Counted from the stretch's first letter, positions 11,692-54,223 are shown. The stretch is DNA of 64,000 bases from Norana najaformis (GCA_964023275.1 OZ029918.1:19572361-19636360), one strand, 5' to 3'. Notes: generated by a model not told the origin, from the sequence alone. A program made the numbers and translations.

Positions 11692-13383
11692 ATGCCTCGG
11701 AAGTGCGTAAATACTGTGGACAACTTTTGTTACATTTGTGGGGAAGTGACATTTGCCAACCAGAAGAAAAGTATCACTTATCAAGTCAAGAAGGCATATC
11801 ATGCTTACTTCGAATGCAAGGTTGGTGACCAAGACAAGCCATGGGCCCCGCATATATGCTGTGCTACATGTACAACACAGCTTTCACAGTGGTTGAATGG
11901 CAAAAGACCATCAATGCCGTTTGCAGTTCCCATGGTGTGGAGAGAGCAAAGCAACCACGTAGATGACTGTTACTTCTGCTTGGTTCCTCCTCTTTCCGGT
12001 GGAATAACGAAGCAAAAGAAGTCGACAATAGTCTACCCAAACATTCCGTCAGCATTGAGACCAGTTCCACATGGTGATGGACTTCCTATTCCAGAACCTC
12101 CAGCAGAATATATTTTCCTTGATTCATCTGATGAGGACAAGGGTGAGCCGACATGTTCTTCTCCTGGTCCGTCAGCGTGCAGTGATCCCGATTTTCACTG
12201 TGGTGCATCATCAACCCCACACAGAATAACACAGGAAGAACTAAATGACCTTGTTCGTGATTTGGACTTATCCAAAAACAAGGCAGAATTGCTAGGATCA
12301 AGACTCCAACAATGGAATCTTCTAGAAGAAGATGTCACAATTACTTCATATAGAAAGCGCCATCAGCAGTTGGAACCTTTCTTTATGAAGGAAGGTAATC
12401 TGGTATTCTGTTCCAATATTGACGACCTCATGAATGCCTTACAGATCACTCATGACCCACAAGAATGGAGACTCTTTGTAGACTCTTCAACACTGAGTCT
12501 TAAGGCTGTGCTTTTGCACAATGGAAACCGTCTTCCATCTATTCCATTAGCGCATGCTGTCCACATGAAAGAGACATACGATAACCTAAAACAGCTACTG
12601 CATTCCATTGACTATAACAGGTACAAATGGCACCTGTGTGGTGATTTGAAGGTAGTTGCCATTTTAATGGGACTGCAGCAAGGATATACAAAATATATGT
12701 GTTTCTTGTGTGAGTGGGATAGCCGAGCAAGAGAGTTGCACTACGTGCGGAAGGAATGGACTCCCAGACAAAACATGGCAGTTGGACAGAAGAATATCCA
12801 GCACCCAGCTCTGGTCGAGGCTCACAAAATCCTACTACCAACCCTTCACATAAAACTAGGTTTGGTGAAGAACTTTGTGAAAGCCATGGACCGCACTTCG
12901 CCAGCTTTCCGATACCTGCATGAAAAATTCCCTCGACTCAGTGAAGCAAAGATTAAAGAGGGAGTTTTTGTGGGTCCTCAGATTAGAGAACTCTTCAAAG
13001 ATGACCGCTTCAACAACTTGCTGGAGGGTGATGCGAAACAAGCATGGAATGCTTTTCGTCTAGTGTCTACAGACTTTCTGGGGAATGTTAGGGCAGAAAA
13101 CTACAAGGAACTAGTAGAAGACATGCTCAAGCAGTACCAGAAATTTCGCTGCAATATGTCTCTGAAGATGCATTTCCTTCATTCCCATCTGGATTTCTTC
13201 CCTGACAACTGTGGTATGGTTAGTGACGAACATGGCGAACGTTTTCATCAAGATATCGCAACAGTGGAGCAAAGGTACCAGGGAAAATGGTCCACTACAA
13301 TGTTGGCTGACTACTGCTGGACACTCCGCAGAGATGCTCCCGAACAGCTGTACAAGAGACAGGCAAAAAAATCTAAGAACTAG
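11692..13383 (+). CDS. Intact 563-residue protein of an unassigned TIR DNA transposon (putative transposase)
   Basis: A single uninterrupted ORF lies between inverted repeats. The N-terminus is rich in Cys/His pairs (C5, C13, C16, then a HICCATC cluster and a CYFC pair), probably zinc-binding. A low-complexity acidic/Ser hinge follows (about residues 140-180). A conserved second half follows. Candidate acidic catalytic residues are D264 in FVDSS, D318 in GDLKVV and the DEHGERFHQD block (E513, E516, D521). A CFLC pair with W342 and D343 sits between. The same residues are kept in the diverged second copy (42603-44284). Proteins with this layout and the phrase HSHLDFFP..SDEHGERFHQD are, as I recall, multi-copy uncharacterised genes in arthropods and Hydra. 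A DDE/RNase-H-like role is a hypothesis; domestication is also possible because the ORF is intact although the TIRs have diverged. Confidence 0.8.
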   Translation: MPRKCVNTVDNFCYICGEVTFANQKKSITYQVKKAYHAYFECKVGDQDKPWAPHICCATCTTQLSQWLNGKRPSMPFAVPMVWREQSNHVDDCYFCLVPPLSGGITKQKKSTIVYPNIPSALRPVPHGDGLPIPEPPAEYIFLDSSDEDKGEPTCSSPGPSACSDPDFHCGASSTPHRITQEELNDLVRDLDLSKNKAELLGSRLQQWNLLEEDVTITSYRKRHQQLEPFFMKEGNLVFCSNIDDLMNALQITHDPQEWRLFVDSSTLSLKAVLLHNGNRLPSIPLAHAVHMKETYDNLKQLLHSIDYNRYKWHLCGDLKVVAILMGLQQGYTKYMCFLCEWDSRARELHYVRKEWTPRQNMAVGQKNIQHPALVEAHKILLPTLHIKLGLVKNFVKAMDRTSPAFRYLHEKFPRLSEAKIKEGVFVGPQIRELFKDDRFNNLLEGDAKQAWNAFRLVSTDFLGNVRAENYKELVEDMLKQYQKFRCNMSLKMHFLHSHLDFFPDNCGMVSDEHGERFHQDIATVEQRYQGKWSTTMLADYCWTLRRDAPEQLYKRQAKKSKN

Positions 13384-13475
13384 TCTATGACCTGGTTTTT
13401 ACAAATATTAACTGTAAGTGTATCACTATTGGCATGCATTGTGCGATATAAAATTACTTCATTTCAGATTACAAA

Positions 13476-13524
13476 AAAACTAGAGCCAATTCGGCATTTT
13501 CACTGTCATATTCGTGTTCAGCAC
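13476..13524 (-). repeat. Right terminal inverted repeat of transposon D copy 1 (core)
   Basis: Read on the minus strand this begins gtgctgaacacgaatatgac and matches 11302-11350 at 39 of 49 positions. The element therefore measures at least 2.2 kb. No target-site duplication could be fixed because the outer limits are unclear. Confidence 0.8.
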
Positions 13525-13612
13525 ATACAAATTGATAAGAACTGACTAATTTCATTTCAGTAACATGACTTTTGTAAAAATTTGTTGCCCAGTACGTATT
13601 AGAATATTGCTC

Positions 13613-14100
13613 CAATATTGCATTCGTTACACTGGCCGCCCATGGAGCAAAGAATCCAGTTAAAACCTCTCTTATGGTTCACAAAGTATTACATTTAAAG
13701 CTGCCAACCTATCTCTGCTATATATTCGACCGTCATAGTAACAAATATTGCCCTCAATCAAGGGAGACTGTAACTTTTGTTGTGCCTCGTACCAAGAAAG
13801 TGTTGGGTTCTCGAGCGTTCTCGGTTGCTGGTCCACGGCTTTGGAATTCGCTGCCAAATTTGATTCGTTCTGTTAGTTCTGCGATGTCATTCAGGGCTAA
13901 ACTTAAGACTCATCTGTTTCAGCTTGCCTACCAACCGTAGCCTAATTTCTGGTTTCTCTGACCTGTAGGAGTTCGACATGATTTATGAATTATGATTTTG
14001 ATCACAACTTCACTTGAATCCACCATCGATTGAGGCCTTGGGTATTATGGTAACGGCGCTATAAATGTCTTAGATTAGACTATATTAGATTAGTTCCGAG
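13613..14100 (+). pseudogene. 5'-truncated CR1-like LINE 3' end
   Basis: The frame at 13674-13940 encodes the conserved C-terminal module (LMVHKVLHLKLPTYLC, VPRTKKVLGSRAFSVAGPRLW, then SFRAKLKTHLFQLAYQP and a stop). A 3' UTR follows with ccatcgattgaggccttggg and ggcgctataaatgtcttaga, ending in a tttagattagac microsatellite. The same UTR words recur near 22425-22470 and 54230-54285, so this is a dispersed CR1 subfamily. Confidence 0.85.
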
Positions 14101-14159
14101 TACTGGTAAAACTGCTTTAGTCTTAAAAGAATAGTCTGCTTTAGAAATTATGGTCTTAA

Positions 14160-14690
14160 CCGGCGAATAGTAATTAATATGCTGCCTACAGCTATCGACA
14201 GAACAGATGATCCAAAACGAGGAGACTGTTCTCTACCATCAGGACTTTAACTATAGGCAACTGAATTGTATGAATCAACCTATAGTAACCAAAAACAGTG
14301 CTCACCATTATTATAGCCACAACCCAATGAAATTGGCAGAATATCAGAAAGATCAAGTTCATGTAAATTCATTAAAGCGTGACATGACTTGGGCCGCCAT
14401 ATTAGGTGCAGACTGAAAATGCAAATATTTCAGCAGTAATTGTAGGTGTTCGTGTTCAACCTACGGCCAAATGTGTGATTAGGGAATAGCAATATTAACA
14501 CTAAATAAAGATGCTATACTATAACTGAGTGCTTTAAAGACTACCATACAATAATTGCAATTGTATTTTGTAATTGTAAGAGAGAAAATGGTATTGCTCG
14601 TCTGAAGAGCTTCTCATGTAGAAGCGCTGTCGATCACATTCACAAGCAAATAATCGACTCTGTAGAACACGGACTTCCGAGTTCTTAACG
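14160..14690 (+). pseudogene. CR1 RT fragment, target of the hAT insertion
   Basis: At 14590-14690 an out-of-frame remnant reads SCRSAVDHIHKQIIDSVEHG. The nucleotides cattcacaagcaaataatcg also occur, with one change, in the CR1 at 8216-8240. The hAT element is inserted at 14699, so this CR1 was there first. The part before 14590 shows no feature I recognise; the ORF at 14207-14416 has no domain. Confidence 0.55.
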
Positions 14691-14789
14691 ATCTAATGCA
14701 GACATGTCAAGCATGCAGCCCGCGGGCCGCATGCGGCCCGAGCTGAGGTTCTATGCAGCCCGGCGGCTCGATCAAAGCCTAATGGGTAG

Positions 14790-15402
14790 GCTCTTACCAA
14801 AGACATGGCACAAACTGTAGCCTGTTCTCTGGTCTGCTCTTGCCTCGACAATGCCAATGTGGTTTTCACAGGTATCTCAAATCTTGAACTCAAAAAACTT
14901 CAACGCATCCAAAATTCCCTGTCTCTTGTGGTGCCGCGTGCACCTCCTCACACACATTCTTTAGCTCTATTAAGCCAGCTGCATTGGCTTCCTGTGGAAT
15001 TCCGGATAATTTTTAAACTAGCCTGTTTGACCTACAAAACTCTTACTATGAGCACTCCTACCTACCTTCAGTCTCTAGTCTCTCCTTACAGCCCTCCCCG
15101 CAGCCTACGATCTTCAGGTACGAGTCTCTTGGCTGAGCCACGATGCAGAACTGTCCTGGGCTCTCGTGCATTCCACACTGCTGCCCGAAGGAATGGAACC
15201 GTCTACCAATGTATCTCCGAAGTTCGAACTCCTTTCCTTCTTTCAAGAAACGCCTGAAAGCTCATTATTTCTCACTGGTTTTCAAACATCTGAATATCTA
15301 ACTCTTTCACCTGGCGACTGACTATCCGCGCCTCAGATTCGCATTTCGGTGTGACTTTGCGCATGTTACAAATTTTCGTAATAATAATAATAATAATAAT
15401 GG
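14790..15402 (+). pseudogene. CR1-like 3' fragment nested in the hAT element
   Basis: The frame at 14805-15257 gives the CR1 C-terminal region: GISNLELKKLQRIQNSLSL, QLHWLPVEFRIIFKLACL, SPPRSLRSSGTSLLAEPR and GSRAFHTAARRNG. After a frameshift near 15200 the tail reads FKKRLKAHYFSL. It ends in an (AAT)n run at about 15380-15402. hAT sequence resumes directly afterwards. Confidence 0.8.
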
Positions 15403-15592
15403 GTCACCCGTGCAGGCACGTAGAGACCTGCTTTCAAGCCAAACTACAACTCTAGACAAACCATCTAAGAAAGGAAAGTCAGGCACATTTTGACACCTGC
15501 CGGGAACTGAGAAATGTGAAGCCCGGAATGTTTTTTCCAGATACTTATCCCAACTTGAATTATTAAGGGATGAATTCAACAAGTGATTTGGT

Positions 15593-16057
15593 GACTTCAG
15601 GCTTTACGAGCAAGACTTCTCGCTGTTCGTATCTCCTTATCTGTACAATGCTGAAAATGCAGCTGATTATATTCAACTGGAGCTAATAGAATTGCAGTCC
15701 GATTCCAAGATGGAGACAAAATATGAAGAGGTTGGGGTCCCTGAGTTTTATAGGTATTTGCCAGATCGATATGTAGAAATGCACAAGTATGCTTCCAAGA
15801 TTCTTGCCATGTTTGCTAGCACATACAGGTGTGAACAGCTGTTTTCTCGCATGAAAGCTACAAAGACACCTCACCGATCAAGGCTCACTGACGAGCATCT
15901 ATCATCCGTCATGAAAGTTGCTGCCGCTCGTGAACTGCAACCGGATCTATATAGGACTTGCAGCGCAAAAATGATGTCAAACATCAGGACAGAAAAAGTA
16001 AAAAACTGTGCTAAAACTCTGGCAGAAATATCGTCAACAAAGTGTTTAACGATGTAA
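15593..16057 (+). pseudogene. hAT transposase C-terminal dimerisation region, truncated
   Basis: The frame holds DFSLFVSPYLYNAENAADYI near 15605-15665, then YASKILAMFASTYRCEQLFS and RSRLTDEHLSSVMKVA. This is the hAT C-terminal dimerisation block as in ZBED, FAM200 and GTF2IRD2-type proteins. Everything upstream (BED finger and DDE core) is missing. It ends at TAA 16055-16057, and AATAAA-like signals follow. It is a relic rather than a host gene because it sits inside an element with TIRs and a TSD. Confidence 0.82.
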
Positions 16058-16311
16058 CATTTCAAAATTGAGATAATAAAGAAAAGTTTATAAAATATCT
16101 CCAATTACCATTTATATCTGTTAAATTGCAAATGTTCATTTTTGCTATTTACTCTTTATATCGTAATAATGCCATATTTCGAAAATAAAATAAATGTTCA
16201 CAACGAACTTTATCTTTTAAATTAGGCCCACTGTAGTGCGGCCCGCGGACAATGACGCGATTGCCTTAGCGGCCCATCCTTAGACTTGAGTTTGACATGC
16301 CTGATCTAATG

Positions 16312-16610
16312 CAATCATCTCTAAGCAGAACTGAACTCGCTTCGATGGCTTTTTAACAGACTAGATGGAGATGAAATGCAGACGTCCATTAGTACTTGAC
16401 TGAACGTTCTTTGGAATAACGCTCTGCTGTTGAAGGCTTTTGCTTTCTTGAGGAGTTTCTCGATCATCGTATGTTACAATAAAACACAGAGTAAGCAAAA
16501 TCACTTTGAACAAAGACAAACGCTTGCGATAGAAAAAGCAGACTTGAAACAAGACACGAACAATTGTTGTCGTGACTGCAGCAATGTTCGTGTCCGTTCG
16601 CCTCTCTACG
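16312..16610. other. 3' flank of the CAPSL gene
   Basis: Sequence between the hAT element and the CAPSL stop codon. On the minus strand it would be CAPSL 3' UTR. No clear AATAAA was seen on the minus strand close to the stop, so the end of the transcript is not placed. Confidence 0.35.
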
Positions 16611-48733
<32,123 letters not shown>

Positions 48734-49433
48734 TGCATGACGCTTGACAACAGCACCAGGCTTCTTGCAAGAAGAACTGAGCACCGATGGCGTACTAGAG
48801 AACCACACGATGGTCTAGGTAGACGCACAAGCTTCTCAACGATACAGGGATCTCTTCGGTCTAGATATAGATCGTGTCAAAACATGGCCCAATTTTCAAG
48901 AACCAATGGGAAATTTCCGGTCTGTGTTTACACGTTGCGCCCACGCAGATGTGAGTGGCGCACACCTGGGCCGATGCAGGCATCAGCTCCTCAGGGTTAC
49001 CATGACGACGGCCCTGAGCATGCGCGCTCAGACAGGCAGCGATCAATAGCCTTGCGAAAAAGGTTGCAACTGCACGACAGGCATTCTCTAAGTGTCAGTG
49101 ATACGAAAGCCGCGTCAAGAAGGCAGTAAGAGTTGTTCCTATGATTTAGTAGTTGTTCTTATGATTTAGTAATCACCAGAAACTCACTGAAGAACTAGGC
49201 AGAAACGAACTAGGCAGAAACGTGAGATGATTAGTGCATGACATGTCTCGCACTTGACACACAACGCATGCATAGGACAAGACTGCGCTTGTGCTTAACG
49301 AAACTGAAAGTTGCACGACTCGGGTCATCTGGGGTAATCTCGGACATTCTGATAGCAGCGGAGAGGGGTGAGGAGGTTACTCTGTTCGGCCTCAAAGACC
49401 TCTGGGCACTGTTCAGCAAATGTCGACTGACTA
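48734..49433. promoter_or_regulatory. CAPSL upstream region
   Basis: GC-richer than the surrounding sequence from about 48730 to 49030 and includes an inverted CCAAT box (ccaat on the plus strand at 48903-48907) and the X-box. No TATA box is evident near the likely start. Short tandem duplications lie at 49135-49180 (gttgttc.tatgatttagta) and 49190-49220 (gaactaggcagaaac). Confidence 0.4.
48996..49009. promoter_or_regulatory. X-box (RFX-binding site) upstream of CAPSL
   Basis: GTTACCATGACGAC matches the X-box consensus RYYNYYATRRNRAC at 14 of 14 positions on the plus strand. Its reverse complement matches on the minus strand too. It lies 263 bp upstream of the CAPSL ATG. RFX factors drive cilia genes through such sites, which agrees with reported CAPSL expression in ciliated cells. 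Binding is inferred. Confidence 0.65.
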
Positions 49434-49607
49434 TCAGCGGCGTTTGGCATATGGGGTTTGGCCCTCTTCCTGTTTCCAAGCTTCCTTCGCGACCGCCAGT
49501 AATGCTGTGTCTCTAGGCCTAGCCTCGAACTCGAAACCAACTTTGGCGGCCTCGTAACGTCTGGCCTCAGCCTCGTGAATTATGGCCTCGCGCTTCGAGG
49601 TCGGCAT
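49434..49607 (-). CDS. Unassigned 57-codon ORF, CpG-rich
   Basis: Minus-strand ATG at 49607-49605 to TGA at 49436-49434. It encodes MPTSKREAIIHEAEARRYEA followed by AKVGFEFEARPRDTALLAVA and a lysine-rich end. The composition (Ala/Glu/Arg-rich, likely helical) and codon use look more gene-like than the neighbouring random ORFs, but no family is recognised. It could be a first exon of a gene transcribed away to the left, or chance. Confidence 0.25.
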   Translation of the reverse strand: MPTSKREAIIHEAEARRYEAAKVGFEFEARPRDTALLAVAKEAWKQEEGQTPYAKRR

Positions 49608-50690
49608 TTTGCAAGTGCAGTCTTGTTCTAGTGTTTACTTTTACTATGTGTCGTAATGCAGTACGCAACAGATTGTACAAGGAGCGATAGAGACAAGTTA
49701 TAATTATTCACATTAAGTGGAATATTAGGTCCTTTAGTTAATTTAGTCCTCTAGTTTAATTTAATATGCTAAGTTATGCAGAACTGATGTCCCAGCACAC
49801 CATCGAGGAGTGATGAAAGCAGGAAAGCAGGGATACTGCTTGCTTGGCACGACATTGTGGGAAGGCAGTGGTACATTTTGCAAGTGCAGTTTTGGTTGAT
49901 GCCACAGACCGCTATATAAAAGGGGCCTATGGTTGGGCCCAGGGGCTCGGGAAGTGTTTAAAAGTTGTGTGAGCCAGCCTCAGCCAAGTACAGACCTAAG
50001 GTGGATAAAATTAATTTGTCACATAAAATCGGAGTATATATCACTGTATTATTTTTTTGTAGCATTATTGTTTGTTCAGTGGCATAGGTAGATATCTCCG
50101 TTGCCCATAAAAGTTGTGTGAGCATGCTTCTGCCTCGGGCTCACAGAGCCAAAACTTGTGTGAGCATCGGCGACTTTGGCACCATGGCTCCCGGGCCTCT
50201 GGTTGGGCCATCTGACACTGACTTAGGACAGAAATTGCCTCTCTGTTGCTGTGCATGCTGCTGTGTACATGTCTCTGTTTCTTCGTCTCGGTTTCTGTTC
50301 TTCACCCGCAATGATCATAGCTTTTTCAATCGATTTAGTCAGGCAGTCAGACAGCGTCAGCTTAAAATTGTTGATAACTGAGTATAATAGATTTTCAATT
50401 ATTTTATTTATTATTACTTGAATCGTAAAATGATCATATTACAGTTAAAATCGATCGTTTAACTAGCATCATCTTACTCAGTATTCGGATTGTTTGATGT
50501 AGCAAATGATTCGTTATTGATTCAGGTGTATTGACTTCGTTATTAGCAAGTACCCGCGATAGAATGATCTCTCGAGAATACAAAATATTAAGTTAGGAGT
50601 GGAATTATATGTATAAAATTAACATCTTCATCATCATCGTCATCAATTTGTTTCCCTGGAGTAAATGTGATCCCTCAGGATTTAAAACTT
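49608..50690. other. Non-coding region with TATA-like box and repeated words
   Basis: The word attttgcaagtgcagt occurs at about 49606 and 49877. aaaagttgtgtgagc occurs near 49961 and 50108, with a variant aaaacttgtgtgagc near 50152. A strong TATA-like tatataaaaggggcc starts at 49913. This arrangement could be a decayed LTR or a Pol II promoter; no protein is seen. AT-rich from 50380 on. Confidence 0.35.
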
Positions 50691-51187
50691 GCTTGAGATA
50701 AGGAATAGCACGTGGAATGGCATCTACTCGTTAAGTTCTGGCATAGAGAATGTACCGTGTAAAGCAACTGCTTTGCGGCCCTGACCTGTCAATGCCAAGC
50801 GTTGGAAAAGATCTCCTCTCTTGCATCTTGAGAAACATTACTGACGATTAGTTCCAGCTATGTGATGAAGCACTATTTTATAGAGCCAAGGGTTTCGAAG
50901 GCCAGAGGAACAAAGTGGTAAGTGACAAGAAGTAGGCTGTATCTAACATTTTATTAACAGCAGCCTGTCAGCTGCACCACCCACCCTAACTGAAGTATTC
51001 GACAAACGCGGAACGGCCTAGGTATCTGTCACTGTAACGTCCCAAATCAGACTTCGCCCCGAACGCCATGGATAGCTGTAAGTCCATCTGGTCTCTCGCC
51101 ATCAGTTCTAGAGAGACTAGGCGGTTCTTTGATGGAAGGGTGGCTAGCGCGGACGAGACTTCGGCAAATCAAGTCAGTTAAGGTGGC
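50691..51187. other. Probable decayed interior of the Gypsy-like element
   Basis: No continuous frame. Position and orientation suggest the degenerate pol 3' region of the LTR element whose end is at 51188-51535, but no motif was recognised. Confidence 0.25.
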
Positions 51188-51442
51188 ATGTTGAGTCGTG
51201 CGGCCACGGCCTATAGGCTGCAAGATAGCCTGGGGGAACCGGCAGCAATATCCAAGCAGTCCATGTATGCGCAGTTCAAAGACAGTAGTACCAAGAGGGA
51301 GGTCAACTCTAAATCTTATTCGTCATTAAGTCTTAAACCACAAGGTGTGATTGGTAATGCGTATAGTCAGCGACCAATACGAACTCGACAGCTGCCAGCA
51401 AAGTTCAAAGATTATAATACCAATTATATTAGTTTTACATGA
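51188..51442 (+). pseudogene. Integrase C-terminal tail of a Gypsy-like LTR element
   Basis: The 84-residue ORF ends with QRPIRTRQLPAKFKDYNTNY and a stop. RP.RTR..P..F.DY shortly before the end of pol is typical of Gypsy-type integrase tails. Upstream catalytic integrase sequence is absent or unrecognisable. Confidence 0.5.
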
Positions 51443-51520
51443 AGGGTGTAGGCGGATCGCTGCCCTCTTGTGTTAGAAGTGCATTCTGTAAAACTTACAG
51501 TATAGAATTAACTATTCTGT

Positions 51521-51534
51521 GAAAAGGGAGGGAA
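51521..51534 (+). other. Polypurine tract
   Basis: gaaaagggagggaa immediately precedes a TG that would begin the 3' LTR; this is the plus-strand priming site of an LTR retrotransposon. Confidence 0.6.
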
Positions 51535-51720
51535 TGTAGTGTAGGACTGTGACGTTATGATGTGTGGACTCAAGGGGGCGATATTTATTAAAGGGGTGGA
51601 GAAGATAGACATTGTATAATAATGGCGGGCAATGGACAAAGGAGTTTGTTTAATGAATAAAACGTTTGATAAGGTTAAATCCTGTTGATATTAGTAGTCC
51701 GTAGAGACGCTATAATACCC
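51535..51720 (+). mobile_element. Putative 3' LTR (Gypsy-like), right limit uncertain
   Basis: Starts tgtagtgtaggactg right after the polypurine tract. It contains aataaaacg (near 51655), a possible polyadenylation signal. A terminal CA could not be fixed; candidates lie between about 51720 and 51770. No matching 5' LTR was found elsewhere in the window. Confidence 0.45.
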
Positions 51721-51769
51721 AATACCGAATTAACGACCGACGCATTGGGACACTCGAGCAACATAGACT

Positions 51770-54160
51770 GTCTATCGCTGGCTCCTGAACTATAGAGCTA
51801 ATACACACCTATACTAGTGCCTAACTGTTGCTGTAGATTTTAGTTATAACAGTAGATCATAATGGAGGCTGAACACGGTATTAAACCATCGTGTTATAGC
51901 ATACGTCTCCTTTTCGATTGTGGCCGAATTGCATTGGTCAGACTATGTCAGGTACGTTCTGTGCAGTTTGCGTTAAAATTCCATCGACTACATAGTTGCA
52001 CTTGTTTATTTGTTTTGGACTCACGCAGGGCGTCATGTATCGTTGCCAGTTTATCAGCACTCTGCGCAGCTTTGTCCAGATCAGACAGCACGATCCATAA
52101 AATTACCTACAACCTTTCCAAAACCGCAATTCTTCAAATTTAGACGTAGGCCTACCTGAGGTTCTAATTGTCGAAAGAAAATTCTTCAAATGCTTTGATC
52201 AGGCCAGGTTTTAAAAAAAGATATCTATGACTTTCGCATAAGATTCAGATAAATCTCTAACACGACTAACACCTGTGTGAATGTGCATAAAAATGCACAA
52301 ACCTAGAAGAATTTAAGCCTAATCGACACCGAGTCCACTCGCAAAACCAAAGTCACATACAAATTCATGCAGTTAAACAATGATCATCCGCCCTATTGGG
52401 CATCGCCAATACCAAGATTTCGCATAAGAAAGAGTGATAACGAGCTTGTTTCACGTTTTGAATGTTCTCAGATCTACCCGAGAGTGGAAGAGCATCTCCG
52501 CGAGATAATTTCTTCGTATATTATTTATAGTCAGCGGAAATTCTTACACCATCATTACTGACGTTGCCCTGAGGCTTAATAAAACCTAGTTTTAGCAAAT
52601 CAACAATTCAACGATGAACGTGGGGTTTAAAATGCTATGAAACCTAAGAAGGCTGAAGTGCTCAGACGTATAGGATTAAAATTCAGAATAATGGGTATTT
52701 CATGCTGAACAATATTACAAAGTCATGGCCCATATGAAAACTTTTCAGGATATTTATCACGCACAGCTAATAATTCTCGCTGTAACTTCAGCAACAAATG
52801 ACTAGATAAAGTAGGATCAATTTTCGAGCTCGATGGGGGTTTCCCGATTATCTAGATTATCTTGACCTATTGGTTTATTAAGTAGCAACAGTCTGCACTT
52901 TTCACTAAGCCAGAAGCCTATGAATGCCTGTGGCGCTTCCAACTCTGTATCCTTGGTGATGCAAAGATGCTATACAAATAGCTACAAACGCTACAAATAG
53001 CTACAGAAGGCTGCAACATAGATCGTATATTGATTGCATCTAGCGCAAGCATCTGTACATTCATATGACTAATCTAATGTTTTTGGCTCGGTCATAGAGA
53101 GTCACAGAGTTGGGTTTTGATTATATCATCAAGTTATTCTTCGTAAATGTACATGACAACTATGCAGTTCAAAATGCTTAGCTACCTTGCCTAAGGCCAG
53201 CTAATCTCTAAACTATATAGACAATTTATTAGAATTCCCTTCCCACTTGAAGATCTGTCTTGGAATCCAATTTCTCTTCCAGTCCCTTGGATGAAAGTTC
53301 ACAGTTTGGATACTGAAGCGAAGCCGTACACTTTTCCTTTGGCAATTCGGTGCGATTCGAATATGTCGACGCCAGCAGACGGCTTCTTCCCGAAAACAGT
53401 AAATCAACGATTGAAGATTAATCCTTCGTAATCGTTTCTCGTGATCAGTTCACTGACCATCCGACTTCATTCTTTGACAGTTACACCGATTATTCGTAAC
53501 TTTTGATAAGTTAAACGAGTATAGTTCAACGACCTCGCGTTGCGATGAAGATTCGCTGTTCATACAGCCACGTCTTGGTTACAGATTACGTCCACAATTC
53601 GATTTTCGACCGATTCAACGAACTTTCGATCGATGAGTCATTGGACTTACTTTGTCGCAATCAAGACTCGATTATCCGCGAGTTAAACAGCAATTAGTTA
53701 CCCTTAAATCACTCAAAAACTCGACTTTTCCATACGAGTAATGTGAAGGCAGTACAAACGGTCTTAACACCTACGTTGCTCAACACAAGACTGTTGGTTT
53801 TCAATGTTCTTTCATTTAAATACCCTTCACACATTGTCTGCTCGAAGCCTCACATCGACATCATGCATGGCGAAATACGATCACCCGATCTGGTTTCCAT
53901 GGTAAACAGCTGTTTTTGAAATCAATGGCGTCCTTCAATTCTGCAGTTTCACTGTCTGTCATATCCTCATTGAATGTTTGACTTACACAGAAACACTCAG
54001 TCAATACAATTTAAACGCCCAGCTAAACTAACTAAAATCTGACTATTTACCTAAGCTAGCCATTTATTAATGTTAAAACACTACCTAAAACACTATCTAT
54101 AGCTGGCCGGCTAATCTTAAGTCTAAGATCTTAATAAGCTACTCTATCTGATCTGTACAC
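51770..54160. other. Non-coding stretch
   Basis: AT-rich sequence. The ORFs at 51862-52143, 52367-52561 and 53213-53407 show no domain or splice context. Nothing recognised. Confidence 0.35.
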
Positions 54161-54162
54161 TA

Positions 54163-54223
54163 AACTCAACATTAATAAGTATGTACACGGAAATTCTGTG
54201 TACATATTTATTAATGTTGAGTT
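54163..54223. repeat. Imperfect palindrome (hairpin), about 24-bp arms
   Basis: Left arm aactcaacattaataagtat then gtacac pairs with the right arm gtgtacatatttattaatgt then tgagtt with one mismatch, around the loop ggaaattct. It directly abuts a CR1 3' UTR tail at 54224. Confidence 0.85.

Larger units (their letters stand above)
14699..16303 (+). mobile_element. hAT DNA transposon with 8-bp TSD, carrying a CR1 insertion
   Basis: The element starts cagacatgtcaa and ends ttgacatgcctg, an imperfect terminal inverted repeat of the hAT type. A perfect 8-bp direct repeat, atctaatg, flanks it at 14691-14698 and 16304-16311. Subterminal sequence on both sides is rich in gcggccc words. The C-terminal part of a transposase remains at 15593-16057, and a CR1 3' fragment interrupts the body at about 14790-15402. 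The element lacks most of its transposase and is non-autonomous. Confidence 0.9.

Noticed and set aside
15692-16057. Host gene of the FAM200/ZBED type
   Set aside because: It lies inside an element with hAT ends and an 8-bp target duplication and lacks everything upstream of the dimerisation domain; a transposon relic is simpler.
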